Assembly (NCBI RefSeq): GCF_025665335.1
Contig: NZ_CP106869.1
Span: forward strand, 3,188,501 to 3,252,500
From: Xanthomonas sp. AM6
Lineage (GTDB): Bacteria; Pseudomonadota; Gammaproteobacteria; Xanthomonadales; Xanthomonadaceae
Reading direction: 5' to 3'
Length of the DNA: 64,000 nucleotides
A program made the translations under genes and the position numbers. This document shows positions 8,979-17,385 of this stretch, piece after piece (position 1 is the first letter of the stretch; every line of letters starts with the position of its first letter). The notes beneath the pieces were generated by a model that saw only the letters and a list, made by a program, of their open reading frames with translations, had not been told where the DNA came from and ran no database searches.

Positions 8979-9013
8979 CGATCCCGAATCCCCCGCTCCC
9001 CGATCCCCGCTCC
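8979..9013. repeat. Inverted copy of the GGGATTCGGGATT-type repeat
   Basis: Bases read CGATCCCGAATCCCCCGCTC and on, the complement of the element at 8877-8905. The two copies flank the terminator at 8916-8939 and lie just before metG, so the RNA of this spacer could form a long imperfect stem around the terminator. Confidence 0.7.
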
Positions 9014-9056
9014 AAGACAATGCGATAATCGCGATCCCCCAGGATCGCCGTTCGCC

Positions 9057-11123
9057 ATGACCCGCACCGCTCTCGTCACCACCGCCCTGCCCTATGCCAA
9101 CGGTCCGCTGCACCTGGGGCACCTGGTCGGCTATATCCAGGCCGACATCTGGGTGCGCGCGCGGCGGTTGCGCGGCGACCGTACCTGGTTCGTCTGCGCC
9201 GACGATACGCACGGCACGCCGATCATGCTCGCCGCGGAAAAGGCCGGAGTCACCCCGGAGAACTTCATCGCCAACATCCAGGCCAGCCACGAGCGCGACT
9301 TCGCCGCGTTCGGCGTGGCCTTCGACCACTACGACTCGACCAACTCGGCCGCCAACCGCGCGCTGACCGAGGCGTTCTACGCGAAACTCGACGCCGGCGG
9401 CCACATTGCGCGGCGCTCGGTGGCGCAGTTCTACGATCCGGCCAAGGGCATGTTCCTGCCCGACCGCTACATCAAGGGCATCTGCCCGAACTGCGGCAGC
9501 GCCGACCAGTACGGCGACAACTGCGAGGTCTGCGGCGCCACCTACGCGCCGACCGAGCTGAAGGAACCCAGGTCGGTGATCTCCGGCGCCACGCCGGAGC
9601 TGCGCGATTCGGAGCACTTCTTCTTCGAGGTCGGCCGTTTCGACGGCTTCCTGCGGCAGTGGCTGGCCGGCGACGTGGCGCTGCCCGGGGTCAAGGCCAA
9701 GCTGATGGAGTGGCTGGACAGCGAGGGCGGGCTGCGCGCCTGGGACATCTCGCGCGACGCGCCGTACTTCGGCTTCGAGATCCCCGGCCAGCCGGGCAAG
9801 TACTTCTACGTGTGGCTGGACGCGCCGATCGGCTACCTGAGCAGCTTCCAGACCCTGTGCGCGAGCCTGGGCGAAGCGTTCGAGCCGCACCTGGCCGCCG
9901 GCACCGCCACCGAACTGCACCATTTCATCGGCAAGGACATCGTCAACTTCCACGGCCTGTTCTGGCCGGCGGTGCTGCACGGCACCGGCCACCGCGCGCC
10001 GACCCGGCTGCACGTCAACGGCTACCTGATGGTGGACGGCGCCAAGATGTCCAAGTCGCGCGGCACCTTCGTGATGGCGCGCACCTACCTGGACGTGGGC
10101 CTGGAGCCGGAAGCGCTGCGCTACTACTTCGCGGCCAAGTCCTCCGGCGGCGTGGACGACCTGGACCTGAACCTGGGCGACTTCGTGGCGCGGGTCAACG
10201 CCGACCTGGTCGGCAAGTTCGTCAACCTGGCCAGCCGCTGCGCCGGCTTCATCGACAAGCGCTTCGGCGGCCGGCTCGCCGACGCGCTGCCGGACCCGGC
10301 GCAGTACGCGCGCTTCGTCGCCGCGCTGGCGCCGATCCGCGAGGCCTACGAACGCAACGACGCGGCCAGCGCGATCCGCCAGACCATGGCCCTGGCCGAC
10401 GAGGCCAACAAGTACATCGACGAGCACAAGCCGTGGGTGATCGCCAAGCAGGACGGCGCCGAGGCGCAGTTGCAGGCGGTGTGCACGCAAGGCCTGAACC
10501 TGTTCCGGGTGCTGGCCGGCGCGCTGAAGCCGGTGCTGCCGCGCACCAGCGCCGAGGCCGAGGCCTTCCTGTCCGCGCCGCTGACCGCCTGGGAAGACCT
10601 CGACGCACCGCTGCTGGCGCATACGATCCAGCCCTACACCCCGCTGTTCACCCGAATCGACCCGAAACTGATCGACGCCATGACCGACGCCTCCAAGGAC
10701 ACCCTCGCCCCCGCCCCCGCCGCCGCCAAGCCGGCACCGGCCAAGACCGAAGCGAAGGCCGCCGCTCCCGAATCCCCACTCCCCAATCCCGGCTTCATCG
10801 GCATCGACGATTTCGCCAAGCTCGACCTGCGCATCGGCAAGGTGCTGACCTGCGAATTCGTCGAGGGCTCGGACAAGCTGCTGCGCTTCGAACTGGACGC
10901 CGGCGAGCTGGGCAAGCGCCAGATCTTCTCCGGCATCCGCGGCAGCTATGCCGAGCCGGAAAAACTGGTCGGCCGCAACGTGGTGTTCATCGCCAACCTG
11001 GCGCCGCGCAAGATGCGCTTCGGCCTGAGCGAAGGCATGATCCTGTCGGCCGGCTTCGACGGCGGCGCGCTGGCGCTGCTCGACGCCGACGGCGGCGCGC
11101 AGCCGGGGATGCCGGTGCGGTGA
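9057..11123 (+). CDS. metG: Methionyl-tRNA synthetase
   Basis: A 688-residue class I aminoacyl-tRNA synthetase that charges tRNA-Met. It has P-Y-A-N-G-P-L-H-L-G-H (HIGH-type motif H19-L-G-H22), a zinc knuckle with C143, C146, C156 and C159, and the K330-M-S-K-S334 loop. A C-terminal tRNA-binding domain starts near residue 582 (F-A-K-L-D-L-R-I-G-K-V). This is the long, dimeric bacterial form. The linker between the anticodon-binding and C-terminal domains is rich in Ala, Lys and Pro and contains P571-E-S-P-L-P-N-P-G579. That peptide is encoded by a copy of the extragenic GGGATTCGGGATT-type repeat (10767-10792). ATG at 9057 follows AGGATCG. Confidence 0.98.
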   Translation: MTRTALVTTALPYANGPLHLGHLVGYIQADIWVRARRLRGDRTWFVCADDTHGTPIMLAAEKAGVTPENFIANIQASHERDFAAFGVAFDHYDSTNSAANRALTEAFYAKLDAGGHIARRSVAQFYDPAKGMFLPDRYIKGICPNCGSADQYGDNCEVCGATYAPTELKEPRSVISGATPELRDSEHFFFEVGRFDGFLRQWLAGDVALPGVKAKLMEWLDSEGGLRAWDISRDAPYFGFEIPGQPGKYFYVWLDAPIGYLSSFQTLCASLGEAFEPHLAAGTATELHHFIGKDIVNFHGLFWPAVLHGTGHRAPTRLHVNGYLMVDGAKMSKSRGTFVMARTYLDVGLEPEALRYYFAAKSSGGVDDLDLNLGDFVARVNADLVGKFVNLASRCAGFIDKRFGGRLADALPDPAQYARFVAALAPIREAYERNDAASAIRQTMALADEANKYIDEHKPWVIAKQDGAEAQLQAVCTQGLNLFRVLAGALKPVLPRTSAEAEAFLSAPLTAWEDLDAPLLAHTIQPYTPLFTRIDPKLIDAMTDASKDTLAPAPAAAKPAPAKTEAKAAAPESPLPNPGFIGIDDFAKLDLRIGKVLTCEFVEGSDKLLRFELDAGELGKRQIFSGIRGSYAEPEKLVGRNVVFIANLAPRKMRFGLSEGMILSAGFDGGALALLDADGGAQPGMPVR
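10767..10792. repeat. Extragenic-type repeat inside the metG linker
   Basis: CCCGAATCCCCACTCCCC followed by AATCCCGG is the complement of the element found between genes at 8877, 11128, 15849 and 39631. Here it is in frame within the low-complexity linker of MetG and reads P-E-S-P-L-P-N-P-G. It adds no stop and falls between two folded domains, where an insertion should be tolerated. Confidence 0.75.
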
Positions 11124-11127
11124 TGGC

Positions 11128-11157
11128 CGGGAGTGGGGAGTGGGGATTGGGGATTCG
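11128..11157. repeat. Short GGGATTCGGGATT-type extragenic repeat
   Basis: GGGAGTGGGGAGTGGGGATT and onward, beginning five bases after the metG stop. It directly abuts the truncated HAD-phosphatase remnant that follows, and may mark the breakpoint of the deletion. Confidence 0.7.
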
Positions 11158-11188
11158 TTGAAGCGATTCCCCGGCACTGATCCACTCC

Positions 11189-11374
11189 GTGAACCCGCAT
11201 TTGACCGGACGCTACGCCGACGGCGACTGCGGTCCGCACAAGGCGCGGCTGATCCGTACGCGCTACGATGTGGCGGCCTGCTCGCGCGTCTATGCCTACG
11301 GCGACAGCCGCGAGGACCGGCCGATGCTGGCACTGGCGCACGAGCGCTGGTACGGCGGCCGCCGCATCGCCTGA
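11189..11374 (+). pseudogene. Remnant of a HAD-IB family phosphatase (C-terminal part)
   Basis: The open frame reads 61 residues from a [17 protein letters not shown] matches motif IV of HAD phosphatases (G-D-S/D-x-x-D), preceded by G-P-H-K-A-R-L-I like the G-x-x-K helix (motif III lysine) of the HAD-IB/SerB-like group. The N-terminal catalytic D-x-D half (about 130 or more residues) is missing, since upstream sequence is the metG end and a repeat. It therefore cannot be an active phosphatase. A translated stub is possible, but decay of a former gene after a deletion at the repeat is more likely. It ends 37 bases before the ferredoxin gene. Confidence 0.65.
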
Positions 11375-11411
11375 CCCATGCCGCGCGGCGCGCCGCGCAG
11401 CCCAATCGCCC

Positions 11412-11822
11412 ATGAAGCCCGCCCACGACCCGTTGCTCGAACGCCTCGATCGCCTGCTGCCGCAGACCCAGTGCGGGCAGTGCGGCTTCGACGGCTGCCG
11501 CCCGTATGCCGAGGCGATGGCGCGCGGCGCGGCGCAGGTGGACCGCTGCCCGCCTGGCGGCGATGCCGGCGCGCGCGCGCTGGCGCGGGTGCTCGGCACT
11601 GCGCCGCTGCCCTACGACCGCAGCCGCGGCACGCACAAGCCGCCGCAGGTGGCGTTCGTGATCGAGGCCGACTGCATCGGCTGCACCAAGTGCATCCAGG
11701 CCTGTCCGGTCGATGCCATCGTCGGCGGCGCCAAGCACATGCACACGGTGCTGGCGCCGCTGTGCACCGGCTGCGAGCTGTGCGTGCCGGCCTGCCCGGT
11801 GGACTGCATCGAACTGCGCTGA
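11412..11822 (+). CDS. rnfB: RnfB-like soluble ferredoxin with Fe4S and two [4Fe-4S] motifs
   Basis: A 136-residue iron-sulfur protein. The N-terminal part carries the RnfB-type Fe-S domain ([15 protein letters not shown] with a later R-C-P-P-G-G). The C-terminal part holds two C-x2-C-x2-C-x3-C-P clusters ([12 protein letters not shown] and [12 protein letters not shown]). It lacks the N-terminal membrane helix of classic RnfB, and no other rnf genes are adjacent. It is therefore a stand-alone electron carrier of RnfB descent rather than part of a visible Rnf complex. In xanthomonads this gene commonly sits near metG. The ATG at 11412 was chosen because the Cys motifs begin shortly after it. 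Confidence 0.88.
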   Translation: MKPAHDPLLERLDRLLPQTQCGQCGFDGCRPYAEAMARGAAQVDRCPPGGDAGARALARVLGTAPLPYDRSRGTHKPPQVAFVIEADCIGCTKCIQACPVDAIVGGAKHMHTVLAPLCTGCELCVPACPVDCIELR

Positions 11823-11857
11823 GCGCCGCCGCGCGCCGCATTCGGCGCGACGACCTC

Positions 11858-11938
11858 TGCAGGAGCGGCTCCTGTCCCCTATCCGGGATCAGCCCCGACG
11901 CTACGCAAAAGCGTCGGGGCCGAAGCCCCTCCTACAGG
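11858..11938. repeat. Degenerate palindromic repeat with inner 10-bp hairpin
   Basis: It begins GCAGGAGCGGCTCCTGTC and closes with GAAGCCCCTCCTACAG, the two arms of the same palindromic family as the elements at 35568 and 62259. Between them CCCCGACGCT (11893-11902) and AGCGTCGGGG (11910-11919) form a perfect 10-bp stem with a 7-base loop. It stands between the convergent ferredoxin and RidA genes. Confidence 0.7.
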
Positions 11939-11974
11939 GAGCACAAAACGCACCGCACCCCGAATCCCTGCCCA

Positions 11975-12319
11975 TCACACCGCCGCAGTCACCACGATCT
12001 CGATCTTCCACTCGGGATTGGCCAGCTTGGCCTGCACCGTGGCGCGTGCCGGGGTGCTGCCCGGACAGACCCATTCTTCCCAGACCTTGTTCATTTCCGC
12101 GAACTCGGCCAGGTCGGTCATGTAGATCTCCGCGCGCAGCACCTTGCTCTTGTCGCTGGCCGCGCGCGCCAGCAGCGCGTCGATCGCCGCCAGCACCTGG
12201 CGGGTCTGCCCGGCGATGTCCGCGCCGGTGTCGTCGGCGATCTGCCCGGCCAGGTAGGCCACGCCGTTGTGCACGGTCATTTCCGACATGCGCGGGCCGG
12301 TATCGAAACGCTGGATCAT
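11975..12319 (-). CDS. RidA/YjgF-family protein
   Basis: A 114-residue protein of the Rid (YjgF/YER057c/UK114) family. Archetypal RidA hydrolyses reactive enamine/imine intermediates from PLP enzymes such as threonine dehydratase. The sequence opens M-I-Q-R-F-D-T-G-P-R-M-S and carries H-N-G-V-A-Y-L-A-G-Q-I and the closing K-I-E-I-V-V-T-A-A. The Arg usually needed for imine hydrolysis lies in an R-x-C or R-x-T-V-Q context. Here the segment is P-A-R-A-T-V-Q-A, so Arg is kept. Its ATG overlaps the stop of the DUF998 gene upstream (ATGA), so it is translated from the same message. This is probably a RidA subfamily member rather than RidA itself. Confidence 0.88.
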   Translation of the reverse strand: MIQRFDTGPRMSEMTVHNGVAYLAGQIADDTGADIAGQTRQVLAAIDALLARAASDKSKVLRAEIYMTDLAEFAEMNKVWEEWVCPGSTPARATVQAKLANPEWKIEIVVTAAV

Positions 12320-13008
12320 GAGGCGATGTCCTGAAGAGGGGAAACGCGGCCATTGTCGCGCGATTGCGCCGCCGCTGCAGGCCGCCACAACCGGTACGCC
12401 ACCGGCAGCAGCCAGGCCAGGATCAGCACGATCGCCAGCTTCTGGGTCAGCCCGCGCGGCGGCGCCCGCCACAGCACGTGCACCCACAGGGCGACGAAGG
12501 CCGCCAGCGCCAGCGCGAACGCTGCGCCGGCGCTGCCGCGCCAGTGCGGTTGCCGGCGCAGCCAGGCGCTCTGCAGCAGCATCGCCGCGGTCACGCACAG
12601 GAATGCGGTCTGCGCGAACAGGCCGTGCAGCAGCGGCGCCAGCAACGGGGCGCGCTGCGGCAGGTAGCTGTCGCCGATCGCCACCCCGCACAGGCCCAGC
12701 GCGGCCACCACGAACAGCAGCGTCGGCGCGGCGCTGCGCGCCTGCGGCGGAGCCTGCGCATACAGGCCGGCGGCCAGCGCGACGATGCCCGCCGCCAGCA
12801 GCACGTAGACCACGCGCAGCAGCAGCCCGCCGGGACCGTGCAGGTACAGGCTCAGCGTCGCCTGCTGCCAGTGCAGGTCCGCGCGCAGCAGTTGCAGCGC
12901 CAGCGCGGTGCCGAGGAACAGCAGGCACAGCAGCGTGGCGAGGGCGCCGGCGCGGCGCGGCCAGCGCAGCGGCGCGGGGGCAAGGTCCATCGGCGACGGC
13001 ATGGGCAT
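12316..13008 (-). CDS. DUF998 multi-spanning membrane protein
   Basis: About 230 residues with six hydrophobic helices in the DUF998 arrangement, beginning L-A-T-L-L-C-L-L-F-L-G-T-A and including an I-G-D-S-Y-L-P segment after the third helix. Starts are possible at 13008, 13002 and 12990; 13008 is used here, giving M-P-M-P-S-P-M-D. The frame is open further upstream but that part is of different composition. The stop overlaps the ATG of the RidA gene by four bases. The family is uncharacterised. The divergent neighbour is mprF, with about 270 bases between starts that must hold both promoters. Confidence 0.8.
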   Translation of the reverse strand: MPMPSPMDLAPAPLRWPRRAGALATLLCLLFLGTALALQLLRADLHWQQATLSLYLHGPGGLLLRVVYVLLAAGIVALAAGLYAQAPPQARSAAPTLLFVVAALGLCGVAIGDSYLPQRAPLLAPLLHGLFAQTAFLCVTAAMLLQSAWLRRQPHWRGSAGAAFALALAAFVALWVHVLWRAPPRGLTQKLAIVLILAWLLPVAYRLWRPAAAAQSRDNGRVSPLQDIAS

Positions 13009-13277
13009 GGCTCCGGATCGGATCGGGGACGCGATGCGCGGCGTCTCCGCGCCGGCACCCTCGGCGCACACCGACGCGGTGCCGACGTGCGATTCCACTA
13101 TGATGCGCGACGCCGGCCGCCGGCACAGCCCCAGGCAACCGACATCGCGATGGACCAGCCCCCTGCCCGCTCCAGGCTCGCCACCGTGACGGCCCACGCT
13201 CTTCGCAGCGCGCACCTGCGCAACGCCGCCGGCCTGCGCGCGCTGCCGCCCTTCTTCTTCGCTTACGCTCGCCCGCA

Positions 13278-15842
13278 ATGACCGACGCCGCACCTTCCGT
13301 TCCCTCCTCCGCCCCCGGCTGGCGCCGTGCGCTGCCGGTGCTGGCCAGCCTGGCGATCCTGGCGCTGGCGTTGCGCGCGCTGGCCACCGAGTTCAGCACC
13401 CACGGCTATGCCGCGATCCGCCATGCGTTCAACCAGCTCGGCGTCGGCCAGATCGCGCTGACCCTGCTGCTGGGCCTGAGCAGCTACGCCTGCCTGATCG
13501 GCTTCGACGCGGTCGGCCTGCACCGCAGCGGGCGCAAGCTGCATCCGATGCGGATCAGCATCACCGCGTTCCTGGCGCACGCGGTCGGCCAGACCCTGGG
13601 CTTCGCCGCGCTCACCGGCGGCGCGGTGCGCCTGCGCGGCTACGGCCGGGTCGGGCTGAGCCTGGCCGAGATCGGCCAGGTGGTGCTGATGAGCACGCTC
13701 GGCTTCGTGTTCGGCGCCTGGCTGCTGCTGGCGCTGGCGCTGACCCTGGAACCGGCCTCGGCGGCGCTGGCGCTGCCGCTCGCCGCGCCGGCGGTGCGCG
13801 CGATCGGCATCGCGCTGCTGGCCGGCTTCGGCCTGATGCTGCTGCTGGCCGGGCGCGAGGGCCGCACGCTGCGCTGGCGCAGCCACGAACTGTGGCTGCC
13901 GGACCGGCGCACCACGCTCGGCGTGACCGCGCTGAGCGTGGTCGAACTGGGCCTGGCCAGCGCCGCGTTCTACGTGCTGCTGCCGAACGAGTCGGGCATC
14001 GAGTTCGTCGGCTTCGTCGGCCTGTACCTGGTCGCGGTGGTGGCCGGGCTGATGTCGACCGTGCCGGCCGGGCTGGGCGTGTTCGAATGGAGCCTGCTCA
14101 AGCTGCTGCCCGGCGTGGCGCCGGCGGCGGTGCTGGCGGCGGCGCTGATCTACCGCATCACCTACTACGTGGTGCCGCTGCTGCTGTCGGTGCTGATGGC
14201 CGCGGCCAGCGGCCTGCGCCGGCCGCTGGCGGTCAGCGCCGGCGGAGTGCGCGTGGCCTGGGGCACGTTGCGCCCGTGGCTGCCGCAGATCATCGCGATG
14301 GCGGTGTTCGCGGTCGGCGCGGCGCTGGTCATCGACGGCACCCTGCCGACGCCGAAGCGGCGCCTGGGCATGGCGCCGCTGTCGATCGTGGAGACCTCGC
14401 ACCTGCTGGCCAGCCTCGGCGGCGTGGTGCTGCTGCTGATCGGCCAGGGCCTGCAGCGGCGCAGCCATGCGGCATGGGCGCTGGCGATCGGCATCTGCGT
14501 GCTGCTGCCGCTGCCGGCCTGGCTGCGCGGCGGCCACGCCTCGGTGGCGCTGTCCTCGCTGGTGGTGGCTGCCGGGCTGTGGGGGGCGCGCCGCGAGTTC
14601 TACCGCCAGGGCGCGCTGCTCGACGAGGCCTGGTCGTGGCCGTGGATCCGCAACCTGGGCCTGGTGCTGATCGCCACGGTGTGGCTGCTGTTCTTCGTCT
14701 ACAGCCACGTCGAATACCAGAACGAGCTGTGGTGGCAGTTCGCCACCTCGGCCAACGCGCCGCGCGCGCTGCGCGCGGTGCTGCTGGTCAGCGTGGCGGT
14801 GGTGGTGTTCGGCATGGCGCGGCTGCTGCACAGCACGCGTTCGCCGCTGCCGCCGGCCGACGCGGCGCAGCTGGACGCGCTGGCGCCGGTGCTGGCCACC
14901 GCCACCGACACCCAGGCCTGCCTGGTGCTGACCGGCGACAAGGCGCTGCTGCCGGCCGAGGACGGCCAGGGCTTCGTGATGATGCAGCGCTACGGCGGTT
15001 CGCTGGTGGCGATGGGCGATCCGGTGGGGCCGGCGGAGACCGCGCGGGCACTGATCTGGCGCTTCCGCGAGGAAGCCGACCGGCTGGGCCTGCGCCCGGT
15101 GTTCTACCAGGTCGGCGAGCAGCACTGGCAGACCTACCTGGACCTGGGCCTGACCCTGGTCAAGCTTGGCGAGGAAGCGATGGTGTCGCTGGAAGGCTTC
15201 CACCTGGAAGGGCGCGAACGCGCCGACCTGCGCCAGGCCTGGAACCGCGGCAAGCGCAGCGGGCTGAGCTTCCGCATCGTGCCGCTGGAGGAGATCGACG
15301 CGCTGATGCCGGCGCTGGCCGAGGTCTCGCAGCAGTGGCTGGAGGAAAAGGCCGGCGAGGAGAAGGGGTTCTCGCTCGGCAGCTTCGACCCGGCCTATCT
15401 GCGCCGCTTCCCGATCGCGGTGGTCGAGGCCGAAGGCAGGATCGTCGCCTTCGCCAACCTGTGGCAGGCGCCGGCCGGGCACGAGCTGTCGGTGGACCTG
15501 ATGCGGCACATCGCCGACGCGCCGAAGGGCACGATGGATTTCCTGTTCATCGAGCTGTTCCTGTGGGGCCGCGACCAGGGCTACCAGCGCTTCTCGCTGG
15601 GCATGGCGCCGCTGTCGGGCCTGGCCCAGCACCGCCTGGCCGGGCGCTGGAACCGCTTCGGCAACCTGATCGTGCGCCACGGCGAGCGCTTCTACGGCTT
15701 CACTGGGCTGCGCCGCTTCAAGTCCAAGTTCGCCCCGACCTGGCGCACCCGCTACCTGGCCGCGCCCGGCGGCATGCATCTGCCGGCGGCGCTGCTGGAC
15801 GTGACGCGGTTGATTTCGCTGGATCCGCGCAAGCCGGATTGA
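13278..15842 (+). CDS. mprF: Bifunctional lysylphosphatidylglycerol flippase/synthetase
   Basis: An 854-residue membrane enzyme. The N-terminal ~510 residues hold about a dozen hydrophobic helices (the flippase part, with A-H-A-V-G-Q-T-L-G-F-A-A-L-T-G-G-A-V-R). The C-terminal ~300 residues form the cytosolic DUF2156 synthetase domain (G-D-P-V-G-P, then S-V-D-L-M-R and F-S-L-G-M-A-P-L). MprF moves lysine from lysyl-tRNA to phosphatidylglycerol and flips the product, which lowers surface charge and protects against cationic peptides. The amino acid used cannot be proven from sequence. The gene converges with an AcvB/VirJ homologue, a family that hydrolyses such lipids. The length fits the family. 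Confidence 0.94.
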   Translation: MTDAAPSVPSSAPGWRRALPVLASLAILALALRALATEFSTHGYAAIRHAFNQLGVGQIALTLLLGLSSYACLIGFDAVGLHRSGRKLHPMRISITAFLAHAVGQTLGFAALTGGAVRLRGYGRVGLSLAEIGQVVLMSTLGFVFGAWLLLALALTLEPASAALALPLAAPAVRAIGIALLAGFGLMLLLAGREGRTLRWRSHELWLPDRRTTLGVTALSVVELGLASAAFYVLLPNESGIEFVGFVGLYLVAVVAGLMSTVPAGLGVFEWSLLKLLPGVAPAAVLAAALIYRITYYVVPLLLSVLMAAASGLRRPLAVSAGGVRVAWGTLRPWLPQIIAMAVFAVGAALVIDGTLPTPKRRLGMAPLSIVETSHLLASLGGVVLLLIGQGLQRRSHAAWALAIGICVLLPLPAWLRGGHASVALSSLVVAAGLWGARREFYRQGALLDEAWSWPWIRNLGLVLIATVWLLFFVYSHVEYQNELWWQFATSANAPRALRAVLLVSVAVVVFGMARLLHSTRSPLPPADAAQLDALAPVLATATDTQACLVLTGDKALLPAEDGQGFVMMQRYGGSLVAMGDPVGPAETARALIWRFREEADRLGLRPVFYQVGEQHWQTYLDLGLTLVKLGEEAMVSLEGFHLEGRERADLRQAWNRGKRSGLSFRIVPLEEIDALMPALAEVSQQWLEEKAGEEKGFSLGSFDPAYLRRFPIAVVEAEGRIVAFANLWQAPAGHELSVDLMRHIADAPKGTMDFLFIELFLWGRDQGYQRFSLGMAPLSGLAQHRLAGRWNRFGNLIVRHGERFYGFTGLRRFKSKFAPTWRTRYLAAPGGMHLPAALLDVTRLISLDPRKPD

Positions 15843-15848
15843 AGAAGC

Positions 15849-15864
15849 CGGGATTGGGGATTCG
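15849..15864. repeat. Short GGGATTCGGGATT-type repeat, first of a pair
   Basis: CGGGATTGGGGATTCG directly after the mprF stop. The inverted partner is at 15932-15968, so the mprF-acvB junction is bracketed by opposite copies that could pair in RNA. Confidence 0.65.
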
Positions 15865-15931
15865 CAAATGCGCATTGCAGGAGGCTGAAACCCTATCTGC
15901 AGCAGGCATCGTACCGAACAGCGTGCCGGGG

Positions 15932-15968
15932 CATCCCCAATCCCGAATCCCGAATCCCGAATCCCGGC
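15932..15968. repeat. Short GGGATTCGGGATT-type repeat, inverted copy
   Basis: CATCCCCAATCCCGAATC repeated through to CCCGGCCC, running up to the last base before the acvB-like stop codon at 15970. Three tandem CCCGAAT units are present. Confidence 0.7.
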
Positions 15969-15969
15969 C

Positions 15970-17385
15970 CTAATCGACCCGCTGCAGGATCTGCTTGGCC
16001 AGCTCCGCGTAGTCGCCCTCGAAATGGTGGTCGCCGGGCAGCTTCACCAGTTGCGCGGCGCCGCGCGGCAGGTCCGGGCACAGGGCGTCGTCGTCGTCCT
16101 CGCCGTAGATGCACAGGGTCTGCGCGCCCGGCATCTTCGCCACTTCCGGCGCGATCGGCAGGCCGTCGTCGTCGGAGCTGATCCAGTTGGACACATGGAA
16201 TTCGTAGTCGGCGGTCTTGCCCGGCGACAGCAGCGCGGTGGCCCGCACCTGCGCGCGCATCGGCGCCGGCAACTGGTTGTACGCCGCCGGCAGCACGTCG
16301 GCGCCCTGCGAGAAGCCGATCAGCACCACCCGCCCGCGCTGCCACAGGCGGCTGTAGTGGCGGTAGATCCGGTCCAGGTCGGTGGCGAAGCCCTGCGGCG
16401 TGCGCTCGCTCCAGAAGTAGCGCAGCGAATCCACGCCGACCACCGGGATGCCGGCCTGGGCCAGCGCGCCGGCGACCTGCTGGTCGAGCCCGGCCCAGCC
16501 GCCGTCGCCGGACACGAAGATCGCGAACACCTCGCCGTTGCCGCCGGCGGCGGTGCCCGCCGCGACCGGCACCTCGACCACCGGCAGCCCGGCCAGGTCG
16601 GCCGGCGTCGGCGGCAGGCTGACTCCCGGTTGCGCGCCCAGCGAACGCACCGCCGCGCGCAGCCCGGGCAGCGCATCGCCGCTGGCGCTGCGGCGGAACG
16701 GCCGCGCCTGCGGCACCTTCTGCACGAACGCATCGCTCTGCTGGCTGCAGCGCGTGGCCGGCGTGGCGGCGGCCGCCACCAGCCACGGCACCGGCAGCGC
16801 CGCCGGCTGCAGCGCGCGTGCCGGCGCGGTGATGCCGGCGCCGCAGATCTGGTCGTCCAGCACCTGCACCGGGCAGAAATCCTCGGTGACCATGCCGGCC
16901 AGCAGCTGCTTGGGCGCCTGCGCCGCGACCGCATAGGCCAGCGCCGCGCCGTCGCCATCGCCGACCAGCAGCGGCAGGTGGTAGGTGGGCATGTGGTAAT
17001 AGGCCTGCACGTAGCGCGAGAAGTTCTCCACGTCGCCGGCGGAAAAGCCGCAGGTGCCGGGGATCTTGGCCAGCACCGCCTGCAGGTGCGCGCTGTCGAT
17101 CACCGCGACCATCGCGCCGTCGTGGCGCAGGGCCTCGATCTGGCGCGCGCGCGCGGCCTCGCCGCGCTTGCCGCCGGCGAACCACAACACCACGCGCTGC
17201 GCATCGCCCTGCGGCAACAGTACCGGCACCTGCTCGAAGCGGCCGTGGCTGAGCTTTTCCGGGGCGGCGGCCGGCACCGCGGGCGCTGCGGGCGTCGCTG
17301 CGCCAGGCGCCGCCGAGGCGACAGCCGCTGCGGCCAGCCCGGCCAACGCACTTCCCCACATCCATCCGCCACGCATTCGCATCAT
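15970..17385 (-). CDS. AcvB/VirJ-family protein, putative lysyl-phosphatidylglycerol hydrolase
   Basis: A 471-residue exported protein with a signal peptide (residues 1-24, ending in A-S-A-A). A Pro/Ala linker and two alpha/beta-hydrolase-like halves of the AcvB/VirJ type follow. The C-terminal half has S-G-D-G-G-W, the nucleophile elbow G-F-S-Q-G-A-D (S359) and G-D-H-H-F-E-G-D-Y near the end, as in active members. In Agrobacterium, AcvB is a periplasmic lysyl-phosphatidylglycerol hydrolase encoded beside the synthase lpiA. Here the partner mprF is adjacent but convergent, which supports the same role. The start has two consecutive ATGs (17385 and 17382). Virulence involvement is known in Agrobacterium only. 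Confidence 0.88.
   Translation of the reverse strand: MMRMRGGWMWGSALAGLAAAAVASAAPGAATPAAPAVPAAAPEKLSHGRFEQVPVLLPQGDAQRVVLWFAGGKRGEAARARQIEALRHDGAMVAVIDSAHLQAVLAKIPGTCGFSAGDVENFSRYVQAYYHMPTYHLPLLVGDGDGAALAYAVAAQAPKQLLAGMVTEDFCPVQVLDDQICGAGITAPARALQPAALPVPWLVAAAATPATRCSQQSDAFVQKVPQARPFRRSASGDALPGLRAAVRSLGAQPGVSLPPTPADLAGLPVVEVPVAAGTAAGGNGEVFAIFVSGDGGWAGLDQQVAGALAQAGIPVVGVDSLRYFWSERTPQGFATDLDRIYRHYSRLWQRGRVVLIGFSQGADVLPAAYNQLPAPMRAQVRATALLSPGKTADYEFHVSNWISSDDDGLPIAPEVAKMPGAQTLCIYGEDDDDALCPDLPRGAAQLVKLPGDHHFEGDYAELAKQILQRVD

Noticed and set aside
8187-11744. 1185-codon minus-strand open frame opposite metG
   Set aside because: Shadow of metG and its neighbours; no recognisable domain.
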